Source: PRO6 sp049646625 (GTDB lineage Bacteria > Pseudomonadota > Alphaproteobacteria > Rhizobiales > Xanthobacteraceae). Taken from it: DNA of 8,085 bases. Each line of letters opens with the position of its first letter. The stretch's first letter is position 1. A program made the position numbers and the translations under genes. Where the stretch lies: assembly GCA_049646625.1 (NCBI GenBank), contig JBARWE010000046.1:1-8085 (forward strand), in the 5' to 3' direction. This document shows positions 1 through 5,950 of this stretch, in pieces. A model generated the notes under the pieces. It was not told the origin of the DNA and ran no database searches. It saw only the letters and a program-made list of their open reading frames with translations.

Positions 1-962
1 CGCGCTGGCTCGGCCACGGCGCGCGGGGTGGCCAGGCGCGAGGCCGGCCGGCCGAAGTTCGGCCTCGCCTCATCCTGACCGAGGCTGACAATGCCGCGGC
101 GGATGGCACGGGTGCGGCTGAAATGCTCGAACAGTGCCTCGCCGTCGCCGCGACGGATGGCGCGGGTCAGTTTCGAGAGGTCTTCCTGAAATTCGCCGAG
201 CATGTCGAGCACGGCATCCTTGTTGGTCAGGAATACGTCGCGCCACATGGTCGGATCGGACGCGGCAATGCGGGTGAAGTCGCGGAAGCCGCCGGCGGAG
301 AATTTCAGCACCTCGGACTCCGTCACGCTGCCCAGTTCGTCGGCGGTGCCGACGATAGTGTAGGCGATCAGATGCGGCAGGTGGCTGGTGATCGCCAGCA
401 CGCGGTCGTGATGCTCGGCCTCCATGGTCTCGACATTGGCGCCGAGCGCGCTCCAGAACTGCCGCAACCGCTCGACCGCCAGAGCGTCCGTGCCCGCGGG
501 CGGCGTCAGCACACACCAGCGGTTGACGAACAGTTCGGCGAAGCCGGCATCGGGGCCGGAGTCCTCGGTGCCGGCAACCGGATGCGCCGGCACGAACTGC
601 ACGATCGCCGGCAGATGCGGCTGCATCGCCGCGACCACCGCGGCCTTGACCGAACCGACGTCGGAGACGATGGCGCCAGGCGCAAGGTGCGCTGCAAAAC
701 TTTCCGCGACCTCGCCGCAAACGCCGACCGGCACGCAGGCGATCACCAGATCGGCACCTTCGACCGCCGCGGCATTGCTCTCGGCGATGCGGTCGGCCAA
801 GCCGATCTCGCGGGCGCGGGCGCGCACCTCGGGCGAACGGTCGGTGGCGACGATCTCGCCGGCGATACCCGTTGCCCTGATGCCGCGCGCGATCGAGGAG
901 CCGATCAACCCGAGGCCAATCAGCGCGACGCGGCGAAACAGCGGCTGGTCGAGTTCAACCAT
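1..962 (-). CDS. tyrC: Prephenate/arogenate dehydrogenase, TyrA/TyrC family (3' end cut by window edge)
   Basis: Cytoplasmic NAD(P)-dependent dehydrogenase of tyrosine synthesis, oxidatively decarboxylating prephenate and/or arogenate. The frame is open from the ATG at 962-960 to the left edge, giving 320 residues without a stop. That is about full length for the family, so only a short tail should be missing. Visible motifs are a Rossmann nucleotide loop GLGLIGSS (residues 16-23) close to the N-terminus, an acidic end to the following strand (ATD, 39-41), the substrate-site AHPVAGTEDSG (126-136), SHLPH (193-197) and GGFRDFTRIAASDP (224-237). There is no fused chorismate mutase domain; that activity is encoded two genes upstream. 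The ATG overlaps the hisC stop by 8 bp (955-962) and has only a weak GAG upstream, so translational coupling is likely. Choice between prephenate and arogenate, and NAD versus NADP, cannot be settled from the sequence. Confidence 0.93.
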   Translation of the reverse strand, partial: MVELDQPLFRRVALIGLGLIGSSIARGIRATGIAGEIVATDRSPEVRARAREIGLADRIAESNAAAVEGADLVIACVPVGVCGEVAESFAAHLAPGAIVSDVGSVKAAVVAAMQPHLPAIVQFVPAHPVAGTEDSGPDAGFAELFVNRWCVLTPPAGTDALAVERLRQFWSALGANVETMEAEHHDRVLAITSHLPHLIAYTIVGTADELGSVTESEVLKFSAGGFRDFTRIAASDPTMWRDVFLTNKDAVLDMLGEFQEDLSKLTRAIRRGDGEALFEHFSRTRAIRRGIVSLGQDEARPNFGRPASRLATPRAVAEPA

Positions 963-2049
963 TGAGAAACTCGCGCAAGCCCGCGACCACGAGGCGGTTG
1001 GCCTCCTCGGTGCCGATGGTCAGGCGCAACGCATGCGGCAACTGGTAGTTCTTCACCGCGCGCAGCACCAGCCCGCGCGCGGTGAGGAAGGCGTCGGCGT
1101 CCGCCGCCGTCCTGCCGGCCTCGGTCGGGAAGTGAATCAGCACGAAATTGGCGACGCTCGGCGTCACCTTGAGGCCGAGCTTGCCGATCTCGTCGGTGAG
1201 CCACGCGCGCCACGTCTCGTTGTGGGCGCGGGCCTGGCTGAGAAACCCGGCATCCTCGATCGAGGCGGCGGCCGCCGCCATCGCCGGCGTCGAGACGTTG
1301 AACGGCCCGCGGATGCGGTTGACCGCATCGACGATGTTGGCCGGGCCGAACATCCAGCCGACGCGCAGCGCCGCCAGCCCGTGAATCTTCGAGAAGGTGT
1401 GCGTCACCACCGTGTTGTCGGTGGTCGCCACCAGCTCGATGCCGGTCTGATAGTCGTTGCGCGCCACATAGTCGGAGTAAGCCGCGTCGAGCACCAGCAC
1501 GACATGGGCCGGCAGGCCGGCGCGCAGCCGCTTGACCTCGTCGAACGGCAGATAGGTGCCGGTCGGATTGTTGGGGTTGGCAAGCCACACCAGCTTGGTG
1601 CGCGGCGTGACGCGCGCCAGAATGGCATCGACGTCGGCCGTGAACTCACGCTCCGGCGCGATCACAGGCGTCGCGCCATTGGCCTTGGTGGCGATCGGGT
1701 AGACCAGGAAGCCGTGCGTGGTGAGGATCGCCTCGTCGCCGTGGCCGAGATAGGTGTGCGCCAGGAGATTGAGGATTTCGTCGGAGCCGGCGCCGCAGAT
1801 GATGCGGTCGGGATCAAGCCCGAACACGCGGCCGATCGCCTCGCGCAGCACGCGCGAGGTGCCCTCGGGATAGTCCTCCAGATGCGCCGCCGCCGCGGTG
1901 AAGGCGGCGAGCGCCTTCGGCGAGGGGCCGAGCGGCGTCTCGTTGGCGGACAGCTTGAACACCTTGCGCCCGGCCATCGGCTGCGGGGTTTTGCCCGGCG
2001 TGTAGGGGGCAATGTCGAGAATGCCGGGATTCGGCTGCGGGGACGACAT
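955..2049 (-). CDS. hisC: Histidinol-phosphate / aromatic aminotransferase, HisC family
   Basis: PLP-dependent fold-type I aminotransferase of 364 residues. HisC converts imidazole-acetol phosphate and glutamate to histidinol phosphate; related enzymes also transaminate aromatic keto acids. Features seen: FKLSANETPLGPSP (31-44), ANPNNPTGT (157-165), DAAYSDY (188-194), the PLP-binding lysine K221 in SKIHGLA, the phosphate-binding RVGW (229-232) and a carboxylate-binding arginine in LRLTIG (341-346). I chose the ATG at 2049 because GGAG (2060-2057) sits 7 nt upstream and the protein then starts MSSPQPNPGI just before the family core. A GTG at 2085, directly abutting the upstream stop, would add 12 residues with no visible ribosome site. 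The gene lies 36 bp after the chorismate mutase and overlaps the dehydrogenase gene. This context suggests a broad-specificity enzyme serving tyrosine/phenylalanine as well as histidine, but that is inference. Confidence 0.92.
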   Translation of the reverse strand: MSSPQPNPGILDIAPYTPGKTPQPMAGRKVFKLSANETPLGPSPKALAAFTAAAAHLEDYPEGTSRVLREAIGRVFGLDPDRIICGAGSDEILNLLAHTYLGHGDEAILTTHGFLVYPIATKANGATPVIAPEREFTADVDAILARVTPRTKLVWLANPNNPTGTYLPFDEVKRLRAGLPAHVVLVLDAAYSDYVARNDYQTGIELVATTDNTVVTHTFSKIHGLAALRVGWMFGPANIVDAVNRIRGPFNVSTPAMAAAAASIEDAGFLSQARAHNETWRAWLTDEIGKLGLKVTPSVANFVLIHFPTEAGRTAADADAFLTARGLVLRAVKNYQLPHALRLTIGTEEANRLVVAGLREFLNG

Positions 2050-2085
2050 CGGAAGGCTCCGAAAAAACAAGGGCGGATGAAACAC

Positions 2086-2928
2086 TCAGGCGCCGCCAGG
2101 CGGCGCCACCGTATAGCGCGTGGCATGGCCGCCGACGAGGGCCACCGAGCGCACCGAGGCGCCGGCGTTGAGGAGCGCGGCACGGACCTTGTCGAAGCCG
2201 TCGGCGGCCGGCACCGAGACCAGCAGCGCCGCGCCGTCGGAGGTGGCGTCCGGCACCGCGATGATCTCGGCGAACGGCGCCAAGGCCCGCGCCACCGCCG
2301 CGTTCCAGCCGGAGACGCGCACGCTCCACATTTCGACCTCGCGCACCATGGCCTCAGGCGCGACCCGCGACACCACGAACACCGGCATCGCCGCCGGATG
2401 GTTGGGCCGCTCGACGAACGGCAGGCGGGCGATGATCTTCGGCGCGTCCGGCGCCTCCAGCGCGCTCCACCACGGCGCGCGGCTGGAGGCGGCCGAGACC
2501 AGCGCGAGGTCGCCGCGCGAACCGGCCACTGCCGCAACCGCCGCCTCGGCGGAAAAATGCGGCACGAACGGCACCACGAAGCCGAAATGGAAGCGCGCCG
2601 AATCCCGCATTGCCGACTCGCCCGGCGCCAGGTCGGCATGCACCGCGAACGGCGCCTGCACATGGGTGAAGGTGGCGATGATGACCCGCCAGATGCCCTC
2701 GATGGTGTCGAGCGGCAGGATGCCGCGATGGCGCTCGACCAGCCGGCGCATCATGTCGGCCTCGCGTGCCGGACGGAACGCGGAACCGACCTCCTGCGTC
2801 TTCTTCACCGCGATCAGGCGATCGATGATATCGGCGCGCTCCATCAGCAGGGTGTGGACCTGCTCGTCGATACGGTCGATCTCCCGGCGCAGATCCTGCA
2901 GCGAAGGCGCGGGCGCGGCGTTGGACAT
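2086..2928 (-). CDS. Chorismate mutase (AroQ class) with extra C-terminal domain
   Basis: Predicted to rearrange chorismate to prephenate, the first committed step to phenylalanine and tyrosine. The protein is 280 residues. Residues about 9-92 form an all-helical AroQ domain: LRREIDRID with R14, LLMERADII with R31, AVKK with K42, FRPAREADMMRRL with E56, and Q91 in TFTHVQ. These fit the active-site positions of the E. coli mutase domain by eye. Residues about 105-280 form a second domain I cannot assign firmly. It contains SRGDLALVSAASS and a WW pair near 150, faintly like a prephenate dehydratase core, but lacks a clear TRF-type catalytic motif and recognisable ACT domain motif, so dehydratase activity is not claimed. 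The ATG at 2928 has AAGG 9 nt upstream. An in-frame extension to 3081 is possible but has low-complexity Arg/Ala composition and reads through the likely leader. First gene of the operon with hisC and tyrC. Confidence 0.88.
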   Translation of the reverse strand: MSNAAPAPSLQDLRREIDRIDEQVHTLLMERADIIDRLIAVKKTQEVGSAFRPAREADMMRRLVERHRGILPLDTIEGIWRVIIATFTHVQAPFAVHADLAPGESAMRDSARFHFGFVVPFVPHFSAEAAVAAVAGSRGDLALVSAASSRAPWWSALEAPDAPKIIARLPFVERPNHPAAMPVFVVSRVAPEAMVREVEMWSVRVSGWNAAVARALAPFAEIIAVPDATSDGAALLVSVPAADGFDKVRAALLNAGASVRSVALVGGHATRYTVAPPGGA

Positions 2929-2954
2929 GGGTGGCAACCTTGGATGGCAACCTT
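2929..2954 (-). repeat. Two tandem 13-bp copies at the chorismate mutase ribosome-binding site
   Basis: On the plus strand GG(G/A)TGGCAACCTT occurs twice back to back (2929-2941 and 2942-2954) with one mismatch. On the coding strand each copy begins AAGGTTGCCA. The proximal AAGG (2941-2938) lies 9 nt from the ATG at 2928 and is the best ribosome-binding candidate. The distal copy duplicates it 13 nt further away. This may simply be slippage. Confidence 0.55.
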
Positions 2955-3010
2955 TGCGAACGTGGCCGCGGCGGCGCAAAAGGCGCGCGGCCGGGCACCG
3001 GCGGCCCGCA

Positions 3011-3039
3011 TGAATAAGCACGCAAGGCCGCGAAAGCAA
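3011..3039 (-). promoter_or_regulatory. Candidate promoter for the aromatic operon
   Basis: Reading the minus strand, TTGCTT (3039-3034) and TATTCA (3016-3011) are separated by 17 nt. Each matches the sigma-70 consensus only in part (about three or four of six positions). Transcription would start near 3004 and leave a leader of about 75 nt before the ATG at 2928. This is the best pair I can find in the gap, and remains a weak call. I see no convincing attenuator leader peptide rich in Phe or Tyr. Confidence 0.25.
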
Positions 3040-3092
3040 AGAAAACATTGCCCCCGCGCCGGCGCCGCGCAGAATGCGCATACCGGCGCATC

Positions 3093-3120
3093 TTGACGGA
3101 AAGCGGCCACGGGATTACCT
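3093..3120 (+). promoter_or_regulatory. Candidate metX promoter upstream of the riboswitch
   Basis: TTGACG (3093-3098, preceded by C as is common for alphaproteobacterial -35 boxes) is a good -35 match. The -10 is poor; TTACCT (3115-3120) at 16 nt spacing is the best placed. Start of transcription near 3127 would put the first riboswitch stem (3134) at the very 5' end of the RNA, which supports the location but not the exact boxes. Confidence 0.38.
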
Positions 3121-3133
3121 GTGGTCCACGTTC

Positions 3134-3191
3134 CGTGGTCATTTGAGCCGGCCGGCTTGCAGCCACGTTAAACAACTCGCTAAAAGGCCGG
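3134..3191 (+). ncRNA. SAM-II riboswitch aptamer (metX leader)
   Basis: This cis-acting RNA binds S-adenosylmethionine and turns down methionine synthesis genes when SAM is plentiful. It folds as an H-type pseudoknot. Stem P1 is CGTGG (3134-3138) with CCACG (3163-3167). The loop contains TCATTTGAG (3139-3147) and CTTGCAG (3156-3162), both resembling conserved SAM-II positions. The pseudoknot stem P2 is CCGGCC (3148-3153) with GGCCGG (3186-3191), and GCTAAAA (3179-3185), the hallmark conserved stretch, lies immediately before the P2 3' strand. The location 72 nt upstream of metX is the classic one for this class, which is known chiefly from alphaproteobacteria upstream of metA, metX and metC. 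I identified it by structure and motif recall, not by a covariance-model search. Confidence 0.92.
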
Positions 3192-3211
3192 GGACACGAG
3201 TGCTCCCGGCC
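3186..3211 (+). promoter_or_regulatory. Putative antiterminator hairpin of the metX leader
   Basis: GGCCGGG (3186-3192) is perfectly complementary to CCCGGCC (3205-3211), giving a 7-bp all-GC stem with a 12-nt loop. The 5' strand is the same sequence that forms the SAM-II pseudoknot stem, and the 3' strand is the 5' strand of the terminator. The hairpin is therefore mutually exclusive with both. Without SAM it should form and block termination; with SAM the aptamer captures 3186-3191 and frees the terminator. Complementarity is seen directly; function is inferred. Confidence 0.6.
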
Positions 3212-3239
3212 GAACGTCATGTTCAGGCCGGTTTTTTTT
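3206..3239 (+). terminator. Intrinsic terminator controlling metX
   Basis: CCGGCC (3206-3211) pairs with GGCCGG (3226-3231), and GAAC (3212-3215) pairs with GTTC (3221-3224). This makes a 10-bp stem with a bulged A at 3225 and the loop GTCAT. Eight T residues follow immediately (3232-3239). It is a textbook factor-independent terminator and the only T8 tract of its kind in the window. It lies between the SAM-II aptamer and the metX ribosome-binding site (GGGAG, 3253-3257), so premature termination would switch off metX and metW together. Confidence 0.92.
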
Positions 3240-3262
3240 GGGCCTGCGGTCCGGGAGATACG

Positions 3263-4462
3263 ATGTCCGAGCTTGCCGGGATCAGATCAGGCGACGGCAG
3301 CCGCGAGCACGAGGTCGACCATCCCTCGTCGCGGGTGGCCGTGTTCGGTCCCGACGAACCGCTCAGGCTCGATTGCGGCGTCGATCTCGCCCCGTTCCAG
3401 ATCGCTTATCAGGCCTACGGCACGCTCAATGCCGAGCGCAGCAACGCTATCCTCATCTGCCATGCGCTGACCGGCGACCAGCACGTCGCCAACATCCATC
3501 CTGTGACCGGCAAGCCGGGATGGTGGGAAACCATGATCGGCCCCGGCCGGCCGATCGACACCGAACGCTACTTCGTGATCTGCGCCAACGTGATCGGCGG
3601 CTGCATGGGGTCGTCCGGCCCGGCCTCGACCAATCCTTCGACCGGCCAGCCATGGGGGCTGGATTTCCCGGTCGTCACCATCCCCGACATGGTGCGGGCG
3701 CAGGCGATGCTGCTCGACCGGCTCGGCATCGACACGCTGCTCTGCGTCGCCGGCGGCTCGATGGGCGGCATGCAGGTGCTGCAATGGGCGGCGGCCTATC
3801 CCGAGCGCGTGTTCGCCGCGCTGCCGGTGGCGACCGGCCCGCGCCACTCGGCGCAGAACATCGCTTTCGACGAGGTCGGCCGGCAGGCGGTGATGGCCGA
3901 CCCCGACTGGCGCGGCGGCCGCTACTTCGCCGAGGGCACGCATCCGCGCCGCGGCCTCGCGGTGGCGCGCATGGCCGCGCATATCACCTACCTGTCGGAT
4001 GCCGCGCTGCACCGCAAGTTCGGCCGCCGCATGCAGGACCGCGAGTTGCCGACGTTCTCCTTCGATGCCGACTTCCAGGTCGAAAGCTATCTGCGCCATC
4101 AGGGATCGTCGTTCGTCGAGCGCTTCGACGCCAACAGCTATCTCTACCTGACGCGGGCGATGGATTATTTCGACATCGCCGCCGACCACGGCGGCACGCT
4201 GGCAACAGCCTTTCTCGGTACGCCGACGCGCTTCTGCGTCATCTCATTCACCAGCGACTGGCTGTTTCCGACGCCGGAATCGCAAGCGGTGGTGCGCGCG
4301 CTCAACGCCGGCGGCGCGCGGGTGTCGTTCGCCGAGATCGAGACCGACCGGGGCCACGACGCCTTCTTGCTCGACGTGCCGGAGTTTCTCGACATCGCGC
4401 GCGCCTTCATCGATTCGGCGGCGGTGGCGCGCTGCCTCGGCGCGGGGCACACGACGCCATGA
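3263..4462 (+). CDS. metX: Homoserine O-acyltransferase MetX
   Basis: Alpha/beta-hydrolase-fold acyltransferase that activates L-homoserine with acetyl-CoA or succinyl-CoA in methionine synthesis; cytoplasmic. The protein is 399 residues, typical for the family. The nucleophile elbow is GGSMGGM with S166, the acid D332 lies in FTSDWLFP (329-336), and the catalytic base H365 lies in DRGHDAFLLD (362-371). NAILICHALTGDQHV (61-75) and GGCMGSSGPAS (112-122) are also typical. The start at 3263 has GGGAG 5 nt upstream and follows the terminator; an in-frame start at 3074 would read through the riboswitch and is rejected. The stop overlaps the metW start as ATGA (4459-4462). Regulation is expected through the SAM-II/terminator leader. 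Donor specificity in this family does not follow overall similarity, so acetyl versus succinyl is left open. Confidence 0.95.
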   Translation: MSELAGIRSGDGSREHEVDHPSSRVAVFGPDEPLRLDCGVDLAPFQIAYQAYGTLNAERSNAILICHALTGDQHVANIHPVTGKPGWWETMIGPGRPIDTERYFVICANVIGGCMGSSGPASTNPSTGQPWGLDFPVVTIPDMVRAQAMLLDRLGIDTLLCVAGGSMGGMQVLQWAAAYPERVFAALPVATGPRHSAQNIAFDEVGRQAVMADPDWRGGRYFAEGTHPRRGLAVARMAAHITYLSDAALHRKFGRRMQDRELPTFSFDADFQVESYLRHQGSSFVERFDANSYLYLTRAMDYFDIAADHGGTLATAFLGTPTRFCVISFTSDWLFPTPESQAVVRALNAGGARVSFAEIETDRGHDAFLLDVPEFLDIARAFIDSAAVARCLGAGHTTP

Positions 4463-5118
4463 ACCGGCAGGCGACATTACCACTGCCGGCCACCGGCGAA
4501 GCCCCTCGCGTCGATCACCTGCTGGTCGCCGAGATGGTCGAGCACGGCTCGCGCGTGCTCGATGTCGGCTGCGGCGACGGCGACCTGCTGCAACTGCTGG
4601 AGAGCCGCGGGGTCGATGGCCGCGGCCTCGAAATCTCGCGCGAAGGCGTCAACCGCTCGGTCGCCAAGGGACTTGCGGTGATCCAGGGCGACGCCGACAC
4701 CGACCTCGCCTCCTATCCCGACGATTCCTTCGACTACGTCATTCTCTCGCAGACCCTGCAGGCGACGCGCCAGCCGCGCGTGGTGCTCGAACACATGCTG
4801 CGCATCGGCCGCCGCGCCATCGTCTCGTTTCCCAATTTCGGGCACTGGAAGATGCGGCTGCAACTGATGGTCAAGGGCCAGATGCCGCGCACCGACCGGC
4901 TGCCGGCGACGTGGTACGACACCGCCAACATCCACTTCTGCACCATCAAGGACTTCGTGCAGTTGTGCGACGAGATCAACGCGCACATGGAGCGCGCGGT
5001 GGCGCTCGACCCCTACGGCCGGCCATTGCGCCTCAACGCGCCGTGGTGGTTCTGGAATCTGTTCGGCGAACAGGCCGTTTTCGTGCTAAGCCGCCGCGAC
5101 GCCGCCGCCCGCAAGTAG
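4459..5118 (+). CDS. metW: Methionine biosynthesis protein MetW (methyltransferase-like)
   Basis: A 219-residue protein with a class I SAM-methyltransferase fold. The SAM-binding loop is VLDVGCGDG (33-41) and the acidic end of strand 2 is GLEIS with E58. DDSFDYVILSQTLQA (88-102) and SFPNFGHWKMRLQLM (123-137) are characteristic of MetW, as is the block TWYDTANIHFCTIKDF (151-166). It is co-transcribed and translationally coupled with metX through a 4-bp ATGA overlap. Across proteobacteria MetW travels with MetX and is linked to homoserine acylation. Its exact biochemical role, catalytic or as a partner of MetX, is not something this sequence decides. A SAM-binding fold in a SAM-riboswitch operon makes a sensing role thinkable, but that is speculation. 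Confidence 0.95.
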   Translation: MNRQATLPLPATGEAPRVDHLLVAEMVEHGSRVLDVGCGDGDLLQLLESRGVDGRGLEISREGVNRSVAKGLAVIQGDADTDLASYPDDSFDYVILSQTLQATRQPRVVLEHMLRIGRRAIVSFPNFGHWKMRLQLMVKGQMPRTDRLPATWYDTANIHFCTIKDFVQLCDEINAHMERAVALDPYGRPLRLNAPWWFWNLFGEQAVFVLSRRDAAARK

Positions 5119-5153
5119 CAAGGTCACGCACAGGGCGATCCTGCGGCAACTTT

Positions 5154-5167
5154 GTGGCGCGCGCCAC
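5154..5167. repeat. 14-bp perfect palindrome after metW
   Basis: GTGGCGCGCGCCAC reads the same on both strands. It lies 36 bp past the metW stop. No T tract follows (TGCCCC), so it is a poor intrinsic terminator. It could be a protein-binding site or a chance GC-rich palindrome. Confidence 0.35.
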
Positions 5168-5178
5168 TGCCCCTCGAC

Positions 5179-5191
5179 GTTTCACGGAAAC
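5179..5191. repeat. Small inverted repeat in the metW to CHAP-protein gap
   Basis: GTTTC (5179-5183) and GAAAC (5187-5191) are separated by ACG. The AT-rich arms stand out in a GC-rich gap. This could be half of an operator; there is no further support. A second short pair, CCACA (5216-5220) and TGTGG (5226-5230), lies 25 bp downstream. Confidence 0.25.
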
Positions 5192-5244
5192 CCCACGGCC
5201 AGCGTCATTTTATCGCCACATCGGCTGTGGTTCTAGGCGCCCGT

Positions 5245-5266
5245 GCCGGCTCGCTTGCGAGGCGGC
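5245..5266 (+). repeat. Imperfect hairpin in the 5' leader of the secreted CHAP-like gene
   Basis: GCCG (5245-5248) and CTCGC (5250-5254) pair with GCGAG (5257-5261) and CGGC (5263-5266), with one G-G mismatch and a TT turn. It lies 17 bp upstream of the GAGG ribosome site (5284-5287) of the next gene. With only a 2-nt turn the apical pairs would partly open in RNA. No T tract follows, so it is not a standard terminator. Confidence 0.35.
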
Positions 5267-5295
5267 GGGATCGGGGGTGCTTTGAGGATGATTGA

Positions 5296-5943
5296 ATGAC
5301 GTCTGTAGCCGCGTTGCGGCGCTCGTGGCGCAAGCCCGCGATCGCCGTCTCTTCGTTGATCTGCACGCTCGCCTTCGTTGCCGTCGCCACCCCGTCCCAT
5401 GCCGGACCTTCGCGCCACGGCGCACATCACGCGCACGGCCATCACGGCCACGCCCAGCCTTCATCGCACCGCGCCCATCGCAAGGCCACGCGCCGCCACC
5501 ATCGCGCGCACCGGGTTCGCGCGCGCGCGGCGCAAATCGCCAACTTTCGCAATGCCAATGCCAGCCTGATGCAGCCGCAGGCGAGCCTCAGCGGCGGCTC
5601 CAGCCTGGTCGCCGAGGCGCGCCGCTACATCGGGCGCAATCCGACCGGCCGCGGCCGGCTCTGGTGCGCCCGCTTCATGAACATGGTGCTGGAACGCTCC
5701 GGCCATCGCGGCACCGGCTCCGACATGGCCCGCTCCTTCGCCAGCTACGGCCGCCGCGTCTCCGGCCCGCAGGTCGGCGCCATCGCGGTGATGTCGCGCG
5801 GCCGCCGCGGCGGCCATGTCGGGGTGGTCAGCGGCATCGATGCCAAGGGCAACCCGATCATCGTCTCCGGCAATCACGGCCGCCGCGTCGCCGAGGCGAC
5901 CTATCCGAAAAGCCGCGTCTACGCTTATGTGATGCCGAATTAG
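5296..5943 (+). CDS. Secreted CHAP / NlpC-P60-like protein with His-rich linker
   Basis: A 215-residue predicted exported protein. Residues 1-36 form a signal peptide: a basic start (RRSWRK), a hydrophobic run (about 15-33) and a likely cleavage after SHA (36/37). Residues 37-78 form a linker with 12 His in the first 36 residues and many Arg/Lys. Residues about 100-215 resemble a small CHAP-type amidase/peptidase domain: Cys124 in LWCARFMNMVL, GTGSDMARSFASYG (139-152), His174 in GGHVGVVSG and SGNHGRRV (191-198), with N193 as a possible third residue. Such domains cleave peptide bonds or amides in peptidoglycan, acting in the periplasm or outside. The ATG at 5296 has GAGG 8 nt upstream. It appears to be a single gene, unlinked in function to its neighbours. 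Catalysis is inferred from the Cys/His pattern; an inactive relative is possible. Confidence 0.85.
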   Translation: MTSVAALRRSWRKPAIAVSSLICTLAFVAVATPSHAGPSRHGAHHAHGHHGHAQPSSHRAHRKATRRHHRAHRVRARAAQIANFRNANASLMQPQASLSGGSSLVAEARRYIGRNPTGRGRLWCARFMNMVLERSGHRGTGSDMARSFASYGRRVSGPQVGAIAVMSRGRRGGHVGVVSGIDAKGNPIIVSGNHGRRVAEATYPKSRVYAYVMPN

Positions 5944-5950
5944 CGCCCGC

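Noticed and set aside
2929..3081. Leader peptide or Phe/Tyr attenuator upstream of the chorismate mutase
   Set aside because: The in-frame extension lacks a run of Phe or Tyr codons, and I find no terminator hairpin with a T tract on that strand.
424..3096. An 890-codon open frame on the plus strand across the aromatic operon
   Set aside because: It is antisense to three well-recognised genes, rich in Arg/His/Ala, has no recognisable domain, and is the kind of shadow frame that high GC at third positions produces.
3074..3262. An upstream in-frame start that would lengthen MetX by 63 residues
   Set aside because: It would translate through the SAM-II aptamer and the terminator. The start at 3263 has a good ribosome site and gives the standard MetX length.
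5186..5210. Possible EcfG-type general stress promoter (GGAAAC then CGTC) before the secreted gene
   Set aside because: The spacing of about 11 nt is far from the 16-17 nt expected and the second box is imperfect.
5288..5299. A 3-codon frame ATG ATT GAA TGA overlapping the start of the CHAP-like gene
   Set aside because: It leaves no spacing after the GAGG ribosome site, so initiation there is unlikely; probably chance.
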